From the NCBI GenBank assembly GCA_964370735.1, contig CAYJLC010000043.1, forward strand, positions 1-16,257: a stretch of DNA of 16,257 bases, read 5' to 3'. The position numbers and the translations under genes were made by a program. Source of the DNA: CAYJLC01 sp964370735 (GTDB lineage: Bacteria; Bacillota; Clostridia; Oscillospirales; Butyricicoccaceae). Under the pieces are notes generated by a model, which did not search any database, was not told the origin of the DNA, and was given only the letters and a program-made list of their open reading frames with translations. Below are positions 7,486 to 14,466 of this stretch, one piece after another; the first letter of the stretch is position 1; every line of letters starts with the position of its first letter.

Positions 7486-7514
7486 ATTATAACATGTATT
7501 TACAAAATTTTCAA
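7486..7514 (-). promoter_or_regulatory. sigma-A-type promoter of the chemotaxis receptor
   Basis: On the minus strand TTGAAA (7509-7514), a 17-base spacer and a perfect TATAAT (7486-7491). It sits about 43 bases upstream of ATG 7443. Motility genes often use sigma-D, but the hexamers here are of the housekeeping type. Confidence 0.75.
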
Positions 7515-7616
7515 TTATTTTTTTAAAAAAATTAACATTTATCGTCAATAAATTTATGCTTTTTTATAGAGCTCCTAAACCAGACAAAAAATATTCTGCT
7601 TTTGTATAACACAAGA

Positions 7617-7646
7617 AAAAAGCTGTCGCAATTACGACAGCTTTTT
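7617..7646 (-). terminator. intrinsic terminator of the adaptor-ABC-SLH operon
   Basis: AAAAAGCTGTCG (7617-7628) pairs perfectly with CGACAGCTTTTT (7635-7646) around a 6-base loop. On the minus strand the hairpin ends in a run of Ts and lies 33 bases past the SLH gene stop. Confidence 0.9.
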
Positions 7647-7679
7647 AAGCTTAACTTTATGTAGTTATTTGGTTCTTTT

Positions 7680-9509
7680 TTATTTTGGTGTTGCTAATAA
7701 TACTCTGATTTGTCCACTAGCAACCGATGTCACGCTATCATAATATCCTGTGAAGTTATAGTTTTCTGTATTAAGCGAAGAAAGCTCTACTGAAATAAAC
7801 TGACCTCCATCTAATAAAACCACTTGTACTTCTTCAGAAATAGTATATTTCGTATTGTCTGCATACGCATAATACCCACTAATACTATCTACTTTAACCG
7901 AATTTAATGTTTTCACGCTAGAAACCGAACCTTTTTCATCCATATCGAAAATCGCTCCACCAGTTCCTATATTAAGCGAACTATCGACAGTATTTAAGTT
8001 TACTTCCTGTCCATCAATCATAAATTCATAAGAACCACTAAGCTTCATATCATTATCAGTAGATTCAGCCGACATTACATAACCATAAGTATATGTATCA
8101 CCTGTAACGCTGTCTAAAATCAGATGTGAAATTTCTCCATTTTCATTTTTCGCGTAATAAGTAATGTCGCTATCGTATAATTTCACACTTGCAATTCTTG
8201 AAGGGTAAATATTTGTATAATTTCCGTCTTCATCAACATCTAAAATTTGAACATCGTCTGCAAACTCATAACTGCCTAATTTTGTCGCTGTGCTATTAAC
8301 AGTACCTGCAAATCCGTTGTCTGATAATTCTGAAATTTTCGTGCCACTCGTTGTTACTAAAACATTTACAGGCTCATTATTATTATAACTTGAACCATCG
8401 TGAACGAAAGTTCTAACAATTCCGTCTGTACAAGCAATTTTTGTAGAAACAGCCGAACTATCACCTGTTTCTGATAAAACAGTTTCACTGCTTATTGCAA
8501 TACCATAATACTCGTTATTTGCTTGTGTACTAGATACAACTTCTGCTACTTTTCCATCCATTCCTAAAAGTAAAGTCACGCTGTCGCTTTCACCATAAGT
8601 TCCTTGTGCAGATAATTGATATGTCGCATTTGATGTACCGATTTGATATGGCACTCCCGCTACTGTAACCGAAGTTGGTGCAACATCACTAGGTGCAATC
8701 TCTGAAATTGTACCACTAACTTTATCGTCATACACCCAAACTGTATTCATATCAGAATGGTAGTAATACACATCATAAGAGTCAATTTCGCTATAACTTG
8801 AAACTTCCCCATCGATATAAACCGTCGCACCAGATAATGCAAATGGAACAGATATCGAGCCATCATAAGATACATAAGGACCTTTTGTGCCATCGGTTAC
8901 AAGGCTTCCGTAGTCTATGCTATCACCTGAAATAGTAAGCCCTAGCGTTTCACCATAAGTTTTTCCATCTTTCGTATCTGCTAAAAGTGCATTATAAAAA
9001 ATATTAATCGCATCATCTGTTGTTATATATTGACCTTGCGAAGTAGATACATTGTCAAGAATACCTAGTGCAGATGCTTTTGATAATTGTGCAAAAGGAT
9101 ATGCACCAACTAAATCTTCATTTGTATAACCAATTAATTTTAAAACAGCAGAAACTACTTCTTCTAATTTCATCGCTTGTTCTGGTCTAAAAGAACCATC
9201 GATATACCCTGACATCCAACCATTTTCCACGCACACTTTAATATATGCGCTTTGGTCGTGAGATGATTTTACATCGGTATATAATGAATATCCATATCCA
9301 GAACCAACGCTTTCTGCGTAAATAGATGCATTTACAAGCATTTCAGCAAGGTCGCCCCTTGTCACTTGTGCATATAAACTTTCTGAGCTATCCACAATAC
9401 CAACAGCGTCCATCGTTGAAATTCTTTCAGGAGTAGCAGCTGCACTCACCGAAAATATAGAAACTAAACTCACTAAGGCTAATGCCGAAGCCGTTACTTT
9501 TTTAAACAT
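7680..9509 (-). CDS. secreted S-layer-homology (SLH) domain protein, last gene of an ABC efflux operon
   Basis: 609 residues. A signal peptide (1-25, F-K-K then hydrophobic, ending V-S-A-A-A) precedes three SLH-like repeats at about 30-66, 76-128 and 136-178. The middle one is clearest: A-Y-I-K-V-C-V-E-N-G-W-M-S-G-Y-I-D-G-S-F-R-P-E with a following E-E-V-V-S-A-V-L-K-L-I-G-Y. SLH repeats bind pyruvylated secondary wall polymers and hold proteins on the cell surface. The rest (about 200-609) is Gly/Ser/Thr/Asp-rich, predicted beta, with no recognised domain. The start is at 9509, where GGAGG (9518-9522) is 8 bases upstream; a longer frame from 9551 would overlap the permease gene and spoil the signal peptide. 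Only 22 bases separate it from the permease stop, so it is almost certainly cotranscribed. A link to the pump's substrate or to the wall is inferred from this position alone. Confidence 0.85.
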   Translation of the reverse strand: MFKKVTASALALVSLVSIFSVSAAATPERISTMDAVGIVDSSESLYAQVTRGDLAEMLVNASIYAESVGSGYGYSLYTDVKSSHDQSAYIKVCVENGWMSGYIDGSFRPEQAMKLEEVVSAVLKLIGYTNEDLVGAYPFAQLSKASALGILDNVSTSQGQYITTDDAINIFYNALLADTKDGKTYGETLGLTISGDSIDYGSLVTDGTKGPYVSYDGSISVPFALSGATVYIDGEVSSYSEIDSYDVYYYHSDMNTVWVYDDKVSGTISEIAPSDVAPTSVTVAGVPYQIGTSNATYQLSAQGTYGESDSVTLLLGMDGKVAEVVSSTQANNEYYGIAISSETVLSETGDSSAVSTKIACTDGIVRTFVHDGSSYNNNEPVNVLVTTSGTKISELSDNGFAGTVNSTATKLGSYEFADDVQILDVDEDGNYTNIYPSRIASVKLYDSDITYYAKNENGEISHLILDSVTGDTYTYGYVMSAESTDNDMKLSGSYEFMIDGQEVNLNTVDSSLNIGTGGAIFDMDEKGSVSSVKTLNSVKVDSISGYYAYADNTKYTISEEVQVVLLDGGQFISVELSSLNTENYNFTGYYDSVTSVASGQIRVLLATPK

Positions 9510-9531
9510 ATTTTTTTCCTCCAAATTTAAG

Positions 9532-10725
9532 TTAAAAGCGTAATGCATCAATAGGATTTAATGCCGCTGCTCTTTTTGCTGGTAGATATCCAAATAATAT
9601 ACCGATACCAACTGAAATACTAAACGCTAGCAAAGATGCCTCAATTCCTGGGTCAACTGTAAACGGTGTTCCCATAAGCGAAGATGCTATGGTGCTTGCT
9701 AGACTTGCAAATAAATAGCCTAAACCTATGCCTATCAGTCCGCCAATGGCACTAATGCATGCCGATTCTATAACAAATTGTTGCATAATATACGTTTGTC
9801 TTGCGCCTAGAGATTTTCTAATACCGATTTCCCTTGTTCTTTCAGTTACTGATACTAGCATGATATTCATAATCCCAATACCACCAACTAAAAGTGAAAT
9901 CGCTGCAATTCCTGCTAAAACATATACTAAAATACTAATCATAGATGTCATAGTATCAAGCATTTCACCTATACTCATAACCATATATGAATTATCGCTC
10001 TCGAAATGCTCATATAGTGCATCTTCTAATACAGTTTTGCTTTCGGTCGCTAAATTTTCATCAACCATAAGCACTGAATACGATGAAATCACTCCTGTGC
10101 CTAGACTTCTTGATGCTGTGGAATACGGCATATAAATTGCATCGTCTGTTCCACCTTCTTCTGGCGTATCACTTTCAGCAGCCATTACTCCAACAACTTC
10201 AAACGGAAGTCCATTTATACGAATTTCTTCGCCGATTGCATTTCCATTAAAATATTCTGAATTTATGTATTCTCCAACAACAATGACATCACTTCTGTTT
10301 TCTATATCGGCAAAAGTTATATTTCTGCCTTCGGAAACTTCATATTTTTTTATGTCAAAATAATCTTCTGAAACACCTGTAATCGTGCTTTCAAGTTCAG
10401 TTGTTCCAATTTTTGCAGCAGACGAAACCGAAACTGTCGGTGACATCATTTCAAAATATTCTTGATTTTCATCAATAATTTCATACATATCGTCGTCTGA
10501 TACCGTTCTAGTAGAAGACCCTCTACCCATAACATTTACTGTTAAAATATCTGTACCCATGTCGGCAAAGCTATCTTCAACATATTTTGTAAGTCCATTT
10601 CCTAGACCTACAATTATTATAACGGCTAAAATACCAATTATTACGCCTAGCATTGTAAGCAAAGCTCGCATTTTACTGCTTATTATGTTCTTTATTGCAA
10701 GAGAAAATCCTTCTCTGAGCTTCAT
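9532..10725 (-). CDS. MacB/FtsX-type ABC transporter permease
   Basis: 397 residues with the MacB topology: transmembrane helix 1 (about 21-41), a large extracytoplasmic MacB_PCD-like domain (about 45-255) and three C-terminal helices (about 262-285, 318-345 and 364-384). The cytoplasmic loop after helix 2 carries the family hallmark G-G-I-G-I-M-N-I-M-L-V-S-V-T-E-R-T-R-E-I-G-I-R-K (281-304), and the C-terminus has P-A-K-R-A-A-x-L-N-P-I-D-A-L. Type VII ABC systems of this sort do not move substrate through the membrane domain; they use ATP hydrolysis as a mechanical pump on extracytoplasmic partners. The start overlaps the ATPase stop as ATGA (10722-10725), with GAGGAG upstream, so the two are translationally coupled. 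It pairs with the ATPase and adaptor genes in the same operon. Confidence 0.93.
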   Translation of the reverse strand: MKLREGFSLAIKNIISSKMRALLTMLGVIIGILAVIIIVGLGNGLTKYVEDSFADMGTDILTVNVMGRGSSTRTVSDDDMYEIIDENQEYFEMMSPTVSVSSAAKIGTTELESTITGVSEDYFDIKKYEVSEGRNITFADIENRSDVIVVGEYINSEYFNGNAIGEEIRINGLPFEVVGVMAAESDTPEEGGTDDAIYMPYSTASRSLGTGVISSYSVLMVDENLATESKTVLEDALYEHFESDNSYMVMSIGEMLDTMTSMISILVYVLAGIAAISLLVGGIGIMNIMLVSVTERTREIGIRKSLGARQTYIMQQFVIESACISAIGGLIGIGLGYLFASLASTIASSLMGTPFTVDPGIEASLLAFSISVGIGILFGYLPAKRAAALNPIDALRF

Positions 10726-11477
10726 GATGCAAGCTCCTCTCTTCCTTCTTCGAAATTATTGTGTTTAACTAAAGCTAGTGGATTGCTAGATGGTCCATCG
10801 TATACCACAAGTCCATCTTCAAGTCTGATAATTCTTTCAGCTTTAATGGCGATATCATTATCATGTGTGATTAAAACCACTGTTGCACCTTGTTTATGAA
10901 GGTCGACAAGCATTGATAAAACCTCGCGACCTGTCTTTGAATCTAGTGCTCCAGTAGGCTCATCGGCAAGCAAAACTGCTGGATTTCCAGACAATGCCCT
11001 TGCAATAGAAACCCTTTGTTGCTGTCCACCTGAAAGTTCTGTTGGTTTATGATGAACTTTATCACCTAAGCCGACTTTCGTTAAAAGCTCGATTGCTTTT
11101 TCTTTTCTATCTTTTGGTGAAAAACCTGCATACATAAGTGGTACAGAAACATTTTCCACAAGATTTAATTTCGGAAGTAAATTATATTGTTGGAATATAA
11201 ATCCGAGCATTTTGTTTCGAATATCTGCAAGTTGGTTTTTGTTCATAGAACCAACATCTTCTCCACCTAATCTATAATGACCATCAGTAGGAACATCTAG
11301 GCAACCGATTATATTCATGCAAGTTGATTTACCTGATCCTGAAGATCCGACTATCGCTACAAATTCACCTTCATACACATTGAAAGATATTCCATTCGCA
11401 GCTTTTACAACAGTGTCACCCATTTCGTAGAATTTAGACACATTGTCAAACTCTATAAGTAATTTTTTATCCTTCAT
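10722..11477 (-). CDS. MacB/LolD-type ABC transporter ATP-binding protein
   Basis: 251 residues, a stand-alone nucleotide-binding subunit. Walker A G-S-S-G-S-G-K-S-T (44-52), Q-loop F-Q-Q (95-97), signature L-S-G-G-Q-Q-Q-R (148-155), Walker B V-L-L-A-D-E with catalytic Glu173, the MacB/LolD-typical P-T-G-A-L-D-S after it, and switch His205. It energises the permease encoded next. A C-terminal extension of about 25 residues (from about 227, acidic at the end) goes beyond the usual end of LolD-type subunits. GGAGG lies 6 bases before the ATG. It starts 30 bases after the adaptor gene and overlaps the permease by 4 bases, a tight operon. Confidence 0.95.
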   Translation of the reverse strand: MKDKKLLIEFDNVSKFYEMGDTVVKAANGISFNVYEGEFVAIVGSSGSGKSTCMNIIGCLDVPTDGHYRLGGEDVGSMNKNQLADIRNKMLGFIFQQYNLLPKLNLVENVSVPLMYAGFSPKDRKEKAIELLTKVGLGDKVHHKPTELSGGQQQRVSIARALSGNPAVLLADEPTGALDSKTGREVLSMLVDLHKQGATVVLITHDNDIAIKAERIIRLEDGLVVYDGPSSNPLALVKHNNFEEGREELAS

Positions 11478-11507
11478 AAGTAACCTCCAAAACTTTATTG
11501 TTTTTTA

Positions 11508-13142
11508 TTATTGACGACCCATTCCGCCGCCGCCAGAGCTTGCTCCAGATGGCATTGTTCCACCAGATGGCATTGTTCCGCCAGTTGGCATCATGCCACT
11601 AGGCATCATTGATTCTGCTGAAGAACTAGCCATTTGGTATGCAACTGTGTCGTCGACAGTTAATCCACTAGTGATTTCTATGTCATTATTTGTAGTAAGT
11701 CCAGTTTCAACTTGAACATATACATAACCTTCCGGTGCTTCCATAGGTGATGCATTTCCTGCCGATGGTGAATCATCTGTAATCAACACTAAATTATTTC
11801 TTTCAAGAGCAGAAACAGGAATTGTTAGTGCATTTTCTACACTTTCAAGCATGATTTCTGCATCAACATTCATTCCAGGAAGTAAGCCTTCTGAAGCTTC
11901 AACTTCTACTGTTACAGGATATGTAGTAACTCCACTATTCGTTGAACCAATTATACTAACTTTAGTCACAATGCCTGTGAAATTTTGGTTTTCTAGTGCT
12001 TCTGATGTTATATTTACTTCTTGACCAACCTCAAATTGAGAAATATCTAATTCGTCGATATTAAGCGTTAAAGTAAGGTGGCTTAAATCATAAATAGTTG
12101 CCATTGCGCTATTTTGAGAAGTAGTTTCTCCATCTAGATAATTTTTTGCAACCACTGTACCTGTTATCGGTGATGTTATTGTATATTTTTCTAAAGTTTC
12201 TTGTGAATTCTCCATAGTAAGTTCAGATTTTTGCAGATTATCATATTGATTTTGTATACTATCTTCTACTTGTTCGCTTGATAAAGTCACAACTACGCTA
12301 CCATCTGATAAAATATCACCCTCATTTACATGAATTTCTTCGACCGTTCCTGAAACTTCAGGGAAAATTTGACGCTCATCGTTATATTCGAAAGTTCCAG
12401 TAGAACTGCTGTAAATTCCGTTAATCTCGGCAGTAGCCATTTGACCTGCACTCAATCCACCAGGGTTTGGCACTGAAATTTCAACTTCTTTTTGAATCAT
12501 ATTCCCAACACCAACTGTCGTTGTTTGAGATATATTTGTAATAGTTCCAAAAACAGTTTCGTAAGAACCATCTAAAGTAACATTTGCCGATGCACCCTCT
12601 ACAAAAGTATCAGCATCGTCTGCTGGGAACATAATTTTAATTATCATTGTACTTCTATCTTGAATAGTTCCTATTGATTTTGTAGAAGAAACATCGTCAC
12701 CAACAGCAACATCTAAAGTAACAAGTGTGCCATAGCTCTCGGCTTTAACAACTAGATTTTCTAAATCTTCTAATGCATCTTCATAGCTTCTTTGCGAACT
12801 TGCAAGCGATATTTGGTTGTTTTCTATTGAGTTTTGAGCATCACTGCTATCTAGTTCGTATAAAATCATATCTTTAGTAACAATATCACCCTCTTCGAAA
12901 TATGAAGCTAAAACTTCTGCCTCTACTAAAGAAGTGATTGTATATGAATCAGCTGCAGCTAATGCAGATGACCCTGTAATTGAGTCGGATAAATTTTGAA
13001 TTTCTGGATTAAGTGTCACATATTCGGTTGCACGAGCAATATTAGTGCCACCTTGCGGGATTAAGGCGAATGCTATTCCACCAACTACCACTAGTGAAAC
13101 TCCACCGATTATTATTTTCTTTATAGGAAGCTTTTTTTTCAT
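11508..13142 (-). CDS. HlyD/MacA-like membrane-fusion adaptor with duplicated core
   Basis: About 544 residues from ATG 13142 (numbering below counts from the alternative ATG 13154, 548 residues). A basic N-tail and one transmembrane anchor (about 12-32) put the rest outside the membrane. The core appears twice: module 1 (about 70-245) and module 2 (about 258-437) each show lipoyl-like half, short coiled coil, second lipoyl half (Y-G-T-L-V / T-G-T-V-V) and beta-barrel ending in G-L-x-x-G-Q/M. A membrane-proximal region (about 440-507) and a Met/Pro/Gly/Ser tail follow. Typical MacA or YknX adaptors are about 370-400 residues with one module. ATG 13142 is preferred because the only Shine-Dalgarno-like sequence, AAAGGA, abuts ATG 13154 with no spacer but is about 11 bases from 13142. 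It is the first gene of the operon. Confidence 0.88.
   Translation of the reverse strand: MKKKLPIKKIIIGGVSLVVVGGIAFALIPQGGTNIARATEYVTLNPEIQNLSDSITGSSALAAADSYTITSLVEAEVLASYFEEGDIVTKDMILYELDSSDAQNSIENNQISLASSQRSYEDALEDLENLVVKAESYGTLVTLDVAVGDDVSSTKSIGTIQDRSTMIIKIMFPADDADTFVEGASANVTLDGSYETVFGTITNISQTTTVGVGNMIQKEVEISVPNPGGLSAGQMATAEINGIYSSSTGTFEYNDERQIFPEVSGTVEEIHVNEGDILSDGSVVVTLSSEQVEDSIQNQYDNLQKSELTMENSQETLEKYTITSPITGTVVAKNYLDGETTSQNSAMATIYDLSHLTLTLNIDELDISQFEVGQEVNITSEALENQNFTGIVTKVSIIGSTNSGVTTYPVTVEVEASEGLLPGMNVDAEIMLESVENALTIPVSALERNNLVLITDDSPSAGNASPMEAPEGYVYVQVETGLTTNNDIEITSGLTVDDTVAYQMASSSAESMMPSGMMPTGGTMPSGGTMPSGASSGGGGMGRQ
11545..11598 (-). repeat. three 18-bp tandem repeats coding the adaptor tail
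   Basis: Units at 11545-11562, 11563-11580 and 11581-11598. The first two are identical in 17 of 18 bases and the third is diverged. They encode the repeated hexapeptide with core M-P-S-G-G-T near the adaptor C-terminus. Such in-frame repeats can gain or lose copies by replication slippage. Confidence 0.8.
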
Positions 13143-13214
13143 TTTTTGCTTCATCCTTTCATTTCTTAGGTTTGAATATAGTATAATTCCAAAATCTAAA
13201 GATAAAGCTTATAT

Positions 13215-13242
13215 TTTATAAACAGAATATAAACAGTTTCAA
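13215..13242 (-). promoter_or_regulatory. candidate promoter and direct-repeat operator of the adaptor operon
   Basis: On the minus strand TTGAAA (13237-13242) and TATAAA (13215-13220) are 16 bases apart. The interval contains two copies of TATAAACAG (plus-strand reading, 13217-13225 and 13228-13236) spaced exactly 11 bp, one helical turn. A second possible -10, TATACT at 13180-13185, lacks a good -35; if that is the real one, the repeats would sit at about -43 to -62 as an activator site. Tandem repeats at this spacing are typical of OmpR/PhoB-type response regulators. No such regulator is in the window. Confidence 0.45.
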
Positions 13243-13265
13243 AACAAAAAAAATTAATTTATTTC

Positions 13266-13294
13266 TTGACATTTTTCTCTATATATGATAAACT
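13266..13294 (+). promoter_or_regulatory. promoter of the TSCPD-MarR unit
   Basis: A perfect TTGACA (13266-13271), a 17-base spacer and TAAACT (13289-13294), about 60 bases upstream of the TSCPD start. The -35 is consensus and the -10 is moderate. It is divergent from the adaptor operon promoter about 25-50 bp away. Confidence 0.65.
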
Positions 13295-13354
13295 AAAATA
13301 AATTAGATAAGAAAACTTATATAATTAAAATTAATCAAATTAAGGAGAATAATT

Positions 13355-13591
13355 ATGGATTTCAAACCAACAGGCGTATGTGCTAGAAATATTTCGTTTG
13401 AGCTAGACGGAACAAAAATAAAATCAGTTAACTTTGAGGGCGGATGTCCAGGTAATTTGCTAGGAATTAGCCAAATTGTTGTCGGAATGGAAGCTGCTGA
13501 AGTAATTGAAAAGTTCAAAGACGTAAAATGTGGTGCTAAGAAAACATCATGTCCAGACCAACTAGCTATCGCACTTTCAGAAGCTATCTAA
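13355..13591 (+). CDS. small TSCPD-domain protein (TIGR03905-like)
   Basis: 78 residues, soluble. It is a stand-alone TSCPD domain, named for the Thr-Ser-Cys-Pro-Asp motif seen here at 64-68. Other conserved elements are G-V-C-A (Cys9), G-G-C-P-G-N (Cys31) and K-C-G (Cys59), so four cysteines (9, 31, 59 and 66) could bind a metal. The domain also occurs at the C-terminus of some class II ribonucleotide reductases; the function of the stand-alone form is not established to my knowledge. AAGGAG lies 7 bases before the ATG, and a good promoter is upstream. The gene downstream starts 19 bases after its stop, so it is cotranscribed with a MarR-like regulator. That pairing suggests conditional expression, perhaps linked to redox or metal state (inference). 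Confidence 0.85.
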   Translation: MDFKPTGVCARNISFELDGTKIKSVNFEGGCPGNLLGISQIVVGMEAAEVIEKFKDVKCGAKKTSCPDQLAIALSEAI

Positions 13592-13610
13592 TGTATTAAG
13601 GAGCCTTTTT

Positions 13611-14048
13611 GTGATTAAAAAATTTTCAAAATTAGTCGATGACTTGTGCTATCGCTTTACTCTTGCAGAAATTAAAGTCGAAAATGAAAAACAAACAGAT
13701 TTAAGCCATAATTCTGCACTTTATCGCAAAATAATATGCAAAGAATCTGGTGTACATACAATTTCATCTATTGCAAAGCTACTTTCTGTGAAAACCACTG
13801 CTGTTACCCAGAAAGTAAATGAACTTGAGCAAAAAAATTATGTAACACGCTCTCAAAGCGAGAATGATAAACGAACTTTTTTTCTGCATGGTGTAACAAA
13901 GTCTTGTCCTTGCAAAAATGAATTTCTAAAACGTGACGAATATGTGCTAAATCGACTTTTAGACGAATATTCTGCCGAAGAAATTGCCGAATTTTTGAAA
14001 ATTTTCGAAAGAACAAACTCTCTTTACTCAGAATTTGATAACCAATAA
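13611..14048 (+). CDS. MarR-like winged-helix transcriptional regulator with Cys-Pro-Cys
   Basis: 145 residues, GTG start, with AAGGAG (13598-13603) 7 bases upstream. The winged-helix core is at about 36-95: H-T-I-S-S-I-A-K-L-L-S-V, then T-T-A-V-T-Q-K-V-N-E-L as recognition helix, and the wing S-Q-S-E-N-D-K-R-T-F-F, close to the wing of the MarR protein at 191-649. After the wing comes K-S-C-P-C-K-N (Cys99 and Cys101), with Cys13 and Cys43 in the N-terminal half. Such cysteines could sense oxidants or bind metal as in OhrR- or AdcR-type relatives, but this is inference. Its nearest possible targets are its own promoter and the divergent adaptor operon. Clustered 19 bases after the TSCPD gene. 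Confidence 0.85.
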   Translation: MIKKFSKLVDDLCYRFTLAEIKVENEKQTDLSHNSALYRKIICKESGVHTISSIAKLLSVKTTAVTQKVNELEQKNYVTRSQSENDKRTFFLHGVTKSCPCKNEFLKRDEYVLNRLLDEYSAEEIAEFLKIFERTNSLYSEFDNQ

Positions 14049-14058
14049 ATAACAAAAT

Positions 14059-14134
14059 AACCTAGCGACAGTGTGCCATAAAATCAGTCTTAAACCCACT
14101 AAGACATCGGCACATCGGAGCTAGGTTCTTTTTT
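14059..14134 (+). terminator. long three-segment hairpin with U tract (terminator or structured RNA)
   Basis: Three nested stems: AACCTAGC (14059-14066) with GCTAGGTT (14120-14127); GTGTGCC (14071-14077) with GGCACAT (14109-14115, one G-U pair); GTCTTA (14087-14092) with TAAGAC (14100-14105). The first internal loop (GACA opposite CGGA) can form tandem G-A pairs. CTTTTTT follows. It lies 10 bases after the MarR-like stop, so termination is the simplest role. It is far longer than the other terminators here and richer in G+C than its surroundings, so a small RNA is also possible. Confidence 0.7.
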
Positions 14135-14437
14135 GTTACATTTTCACTAAAAAAAGGTTACATCCCATATTTTTCCTTTTGAAGTGTATTTTTAAATTTA
14201 TTATTAACTTTCCGAACTTTTTTTGCACGATATTTCTTCATCCTAAGATATAAATATCGATTTTTAGCACTTATTTAATTTTTGTTCATTTTTATGCATT
14301 TTACTATCAATAAGTACAGGTTACATTTCATTCCGTTTATTCCACGACCCTATTTGTCGTTTTTTGTCAAAAAAGCATATAAATATGCATTTTTTCAAAC
14401 ATTTATCTATTTTTAACAAAAATGTTACATTTCGATA
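14135..14437. promoter_or_regulatory. repeat-rich gene-free region upstream of the diguanylate cyclase
   Basis: No gene is seen between 14049 and 14516. This part holds four direct copies of GTTACAT (14135, 14157, 14320 and 14424), two dyads sharing the core ATATAAATAT (14247-14258 and 14375-14388), a small hairpin ACGAC/GTCGT plus T6 (14344-14366), and a decayed copy of the cyclase promoter spacer (14296-14315). It looks like a multi-site control region. No known riboswitch consensus was recognised. Confidence 0.45.
14344..14366 (+). terminator. small terminator-like hairpin
   Basis: ACGAC (14344-14348) pairs with GTCGT (14356-14360) around a 7-base loop, directly followed by six Ts (14360-14365). 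The stem is only 5 bp. It would stop read-through from the MarR-like gene or from an upstream promoter before the cyclase gene. Confidence 0.4.
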
Positions 14438-14466
14438 TTGCATTTTAATTATCAATATGTTATAAT
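14438..14466 (+). promoter_or_regulatory. sigma-A-type promoter of the diguanylate cyclase
   Basis: TTGCAT (14438-14443), a 17-base spacer and a perfect TATAAT (14461-14466). The predicted transcript starts near 14473, leaving a leader of about 44 bases before the TTG start at 14517. A GTTACAT motif at 14424-14430 lies just upstream of the -35. Confidence 0.75.

Noticed and set aside
9510..9551. ATG 9551 as start of the SLH gene
   Set aside because: It overlaps the permease end and places 14 residues before a good signal peptide; GGAGG fits ATG 9509.
9728..10135. Plus-strand open frame of about 135 codons opposite the permease gene
   Set aside because: It is fully antisense to a conserved MacB permease and has no domain or ribosome site support.
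14059..14127. tRNA gene or integron attC site
   Set aside because: The fold is one long hairpin, not a cloverleaf; there is no T-loop consensus, no attC core ends and no integrase.
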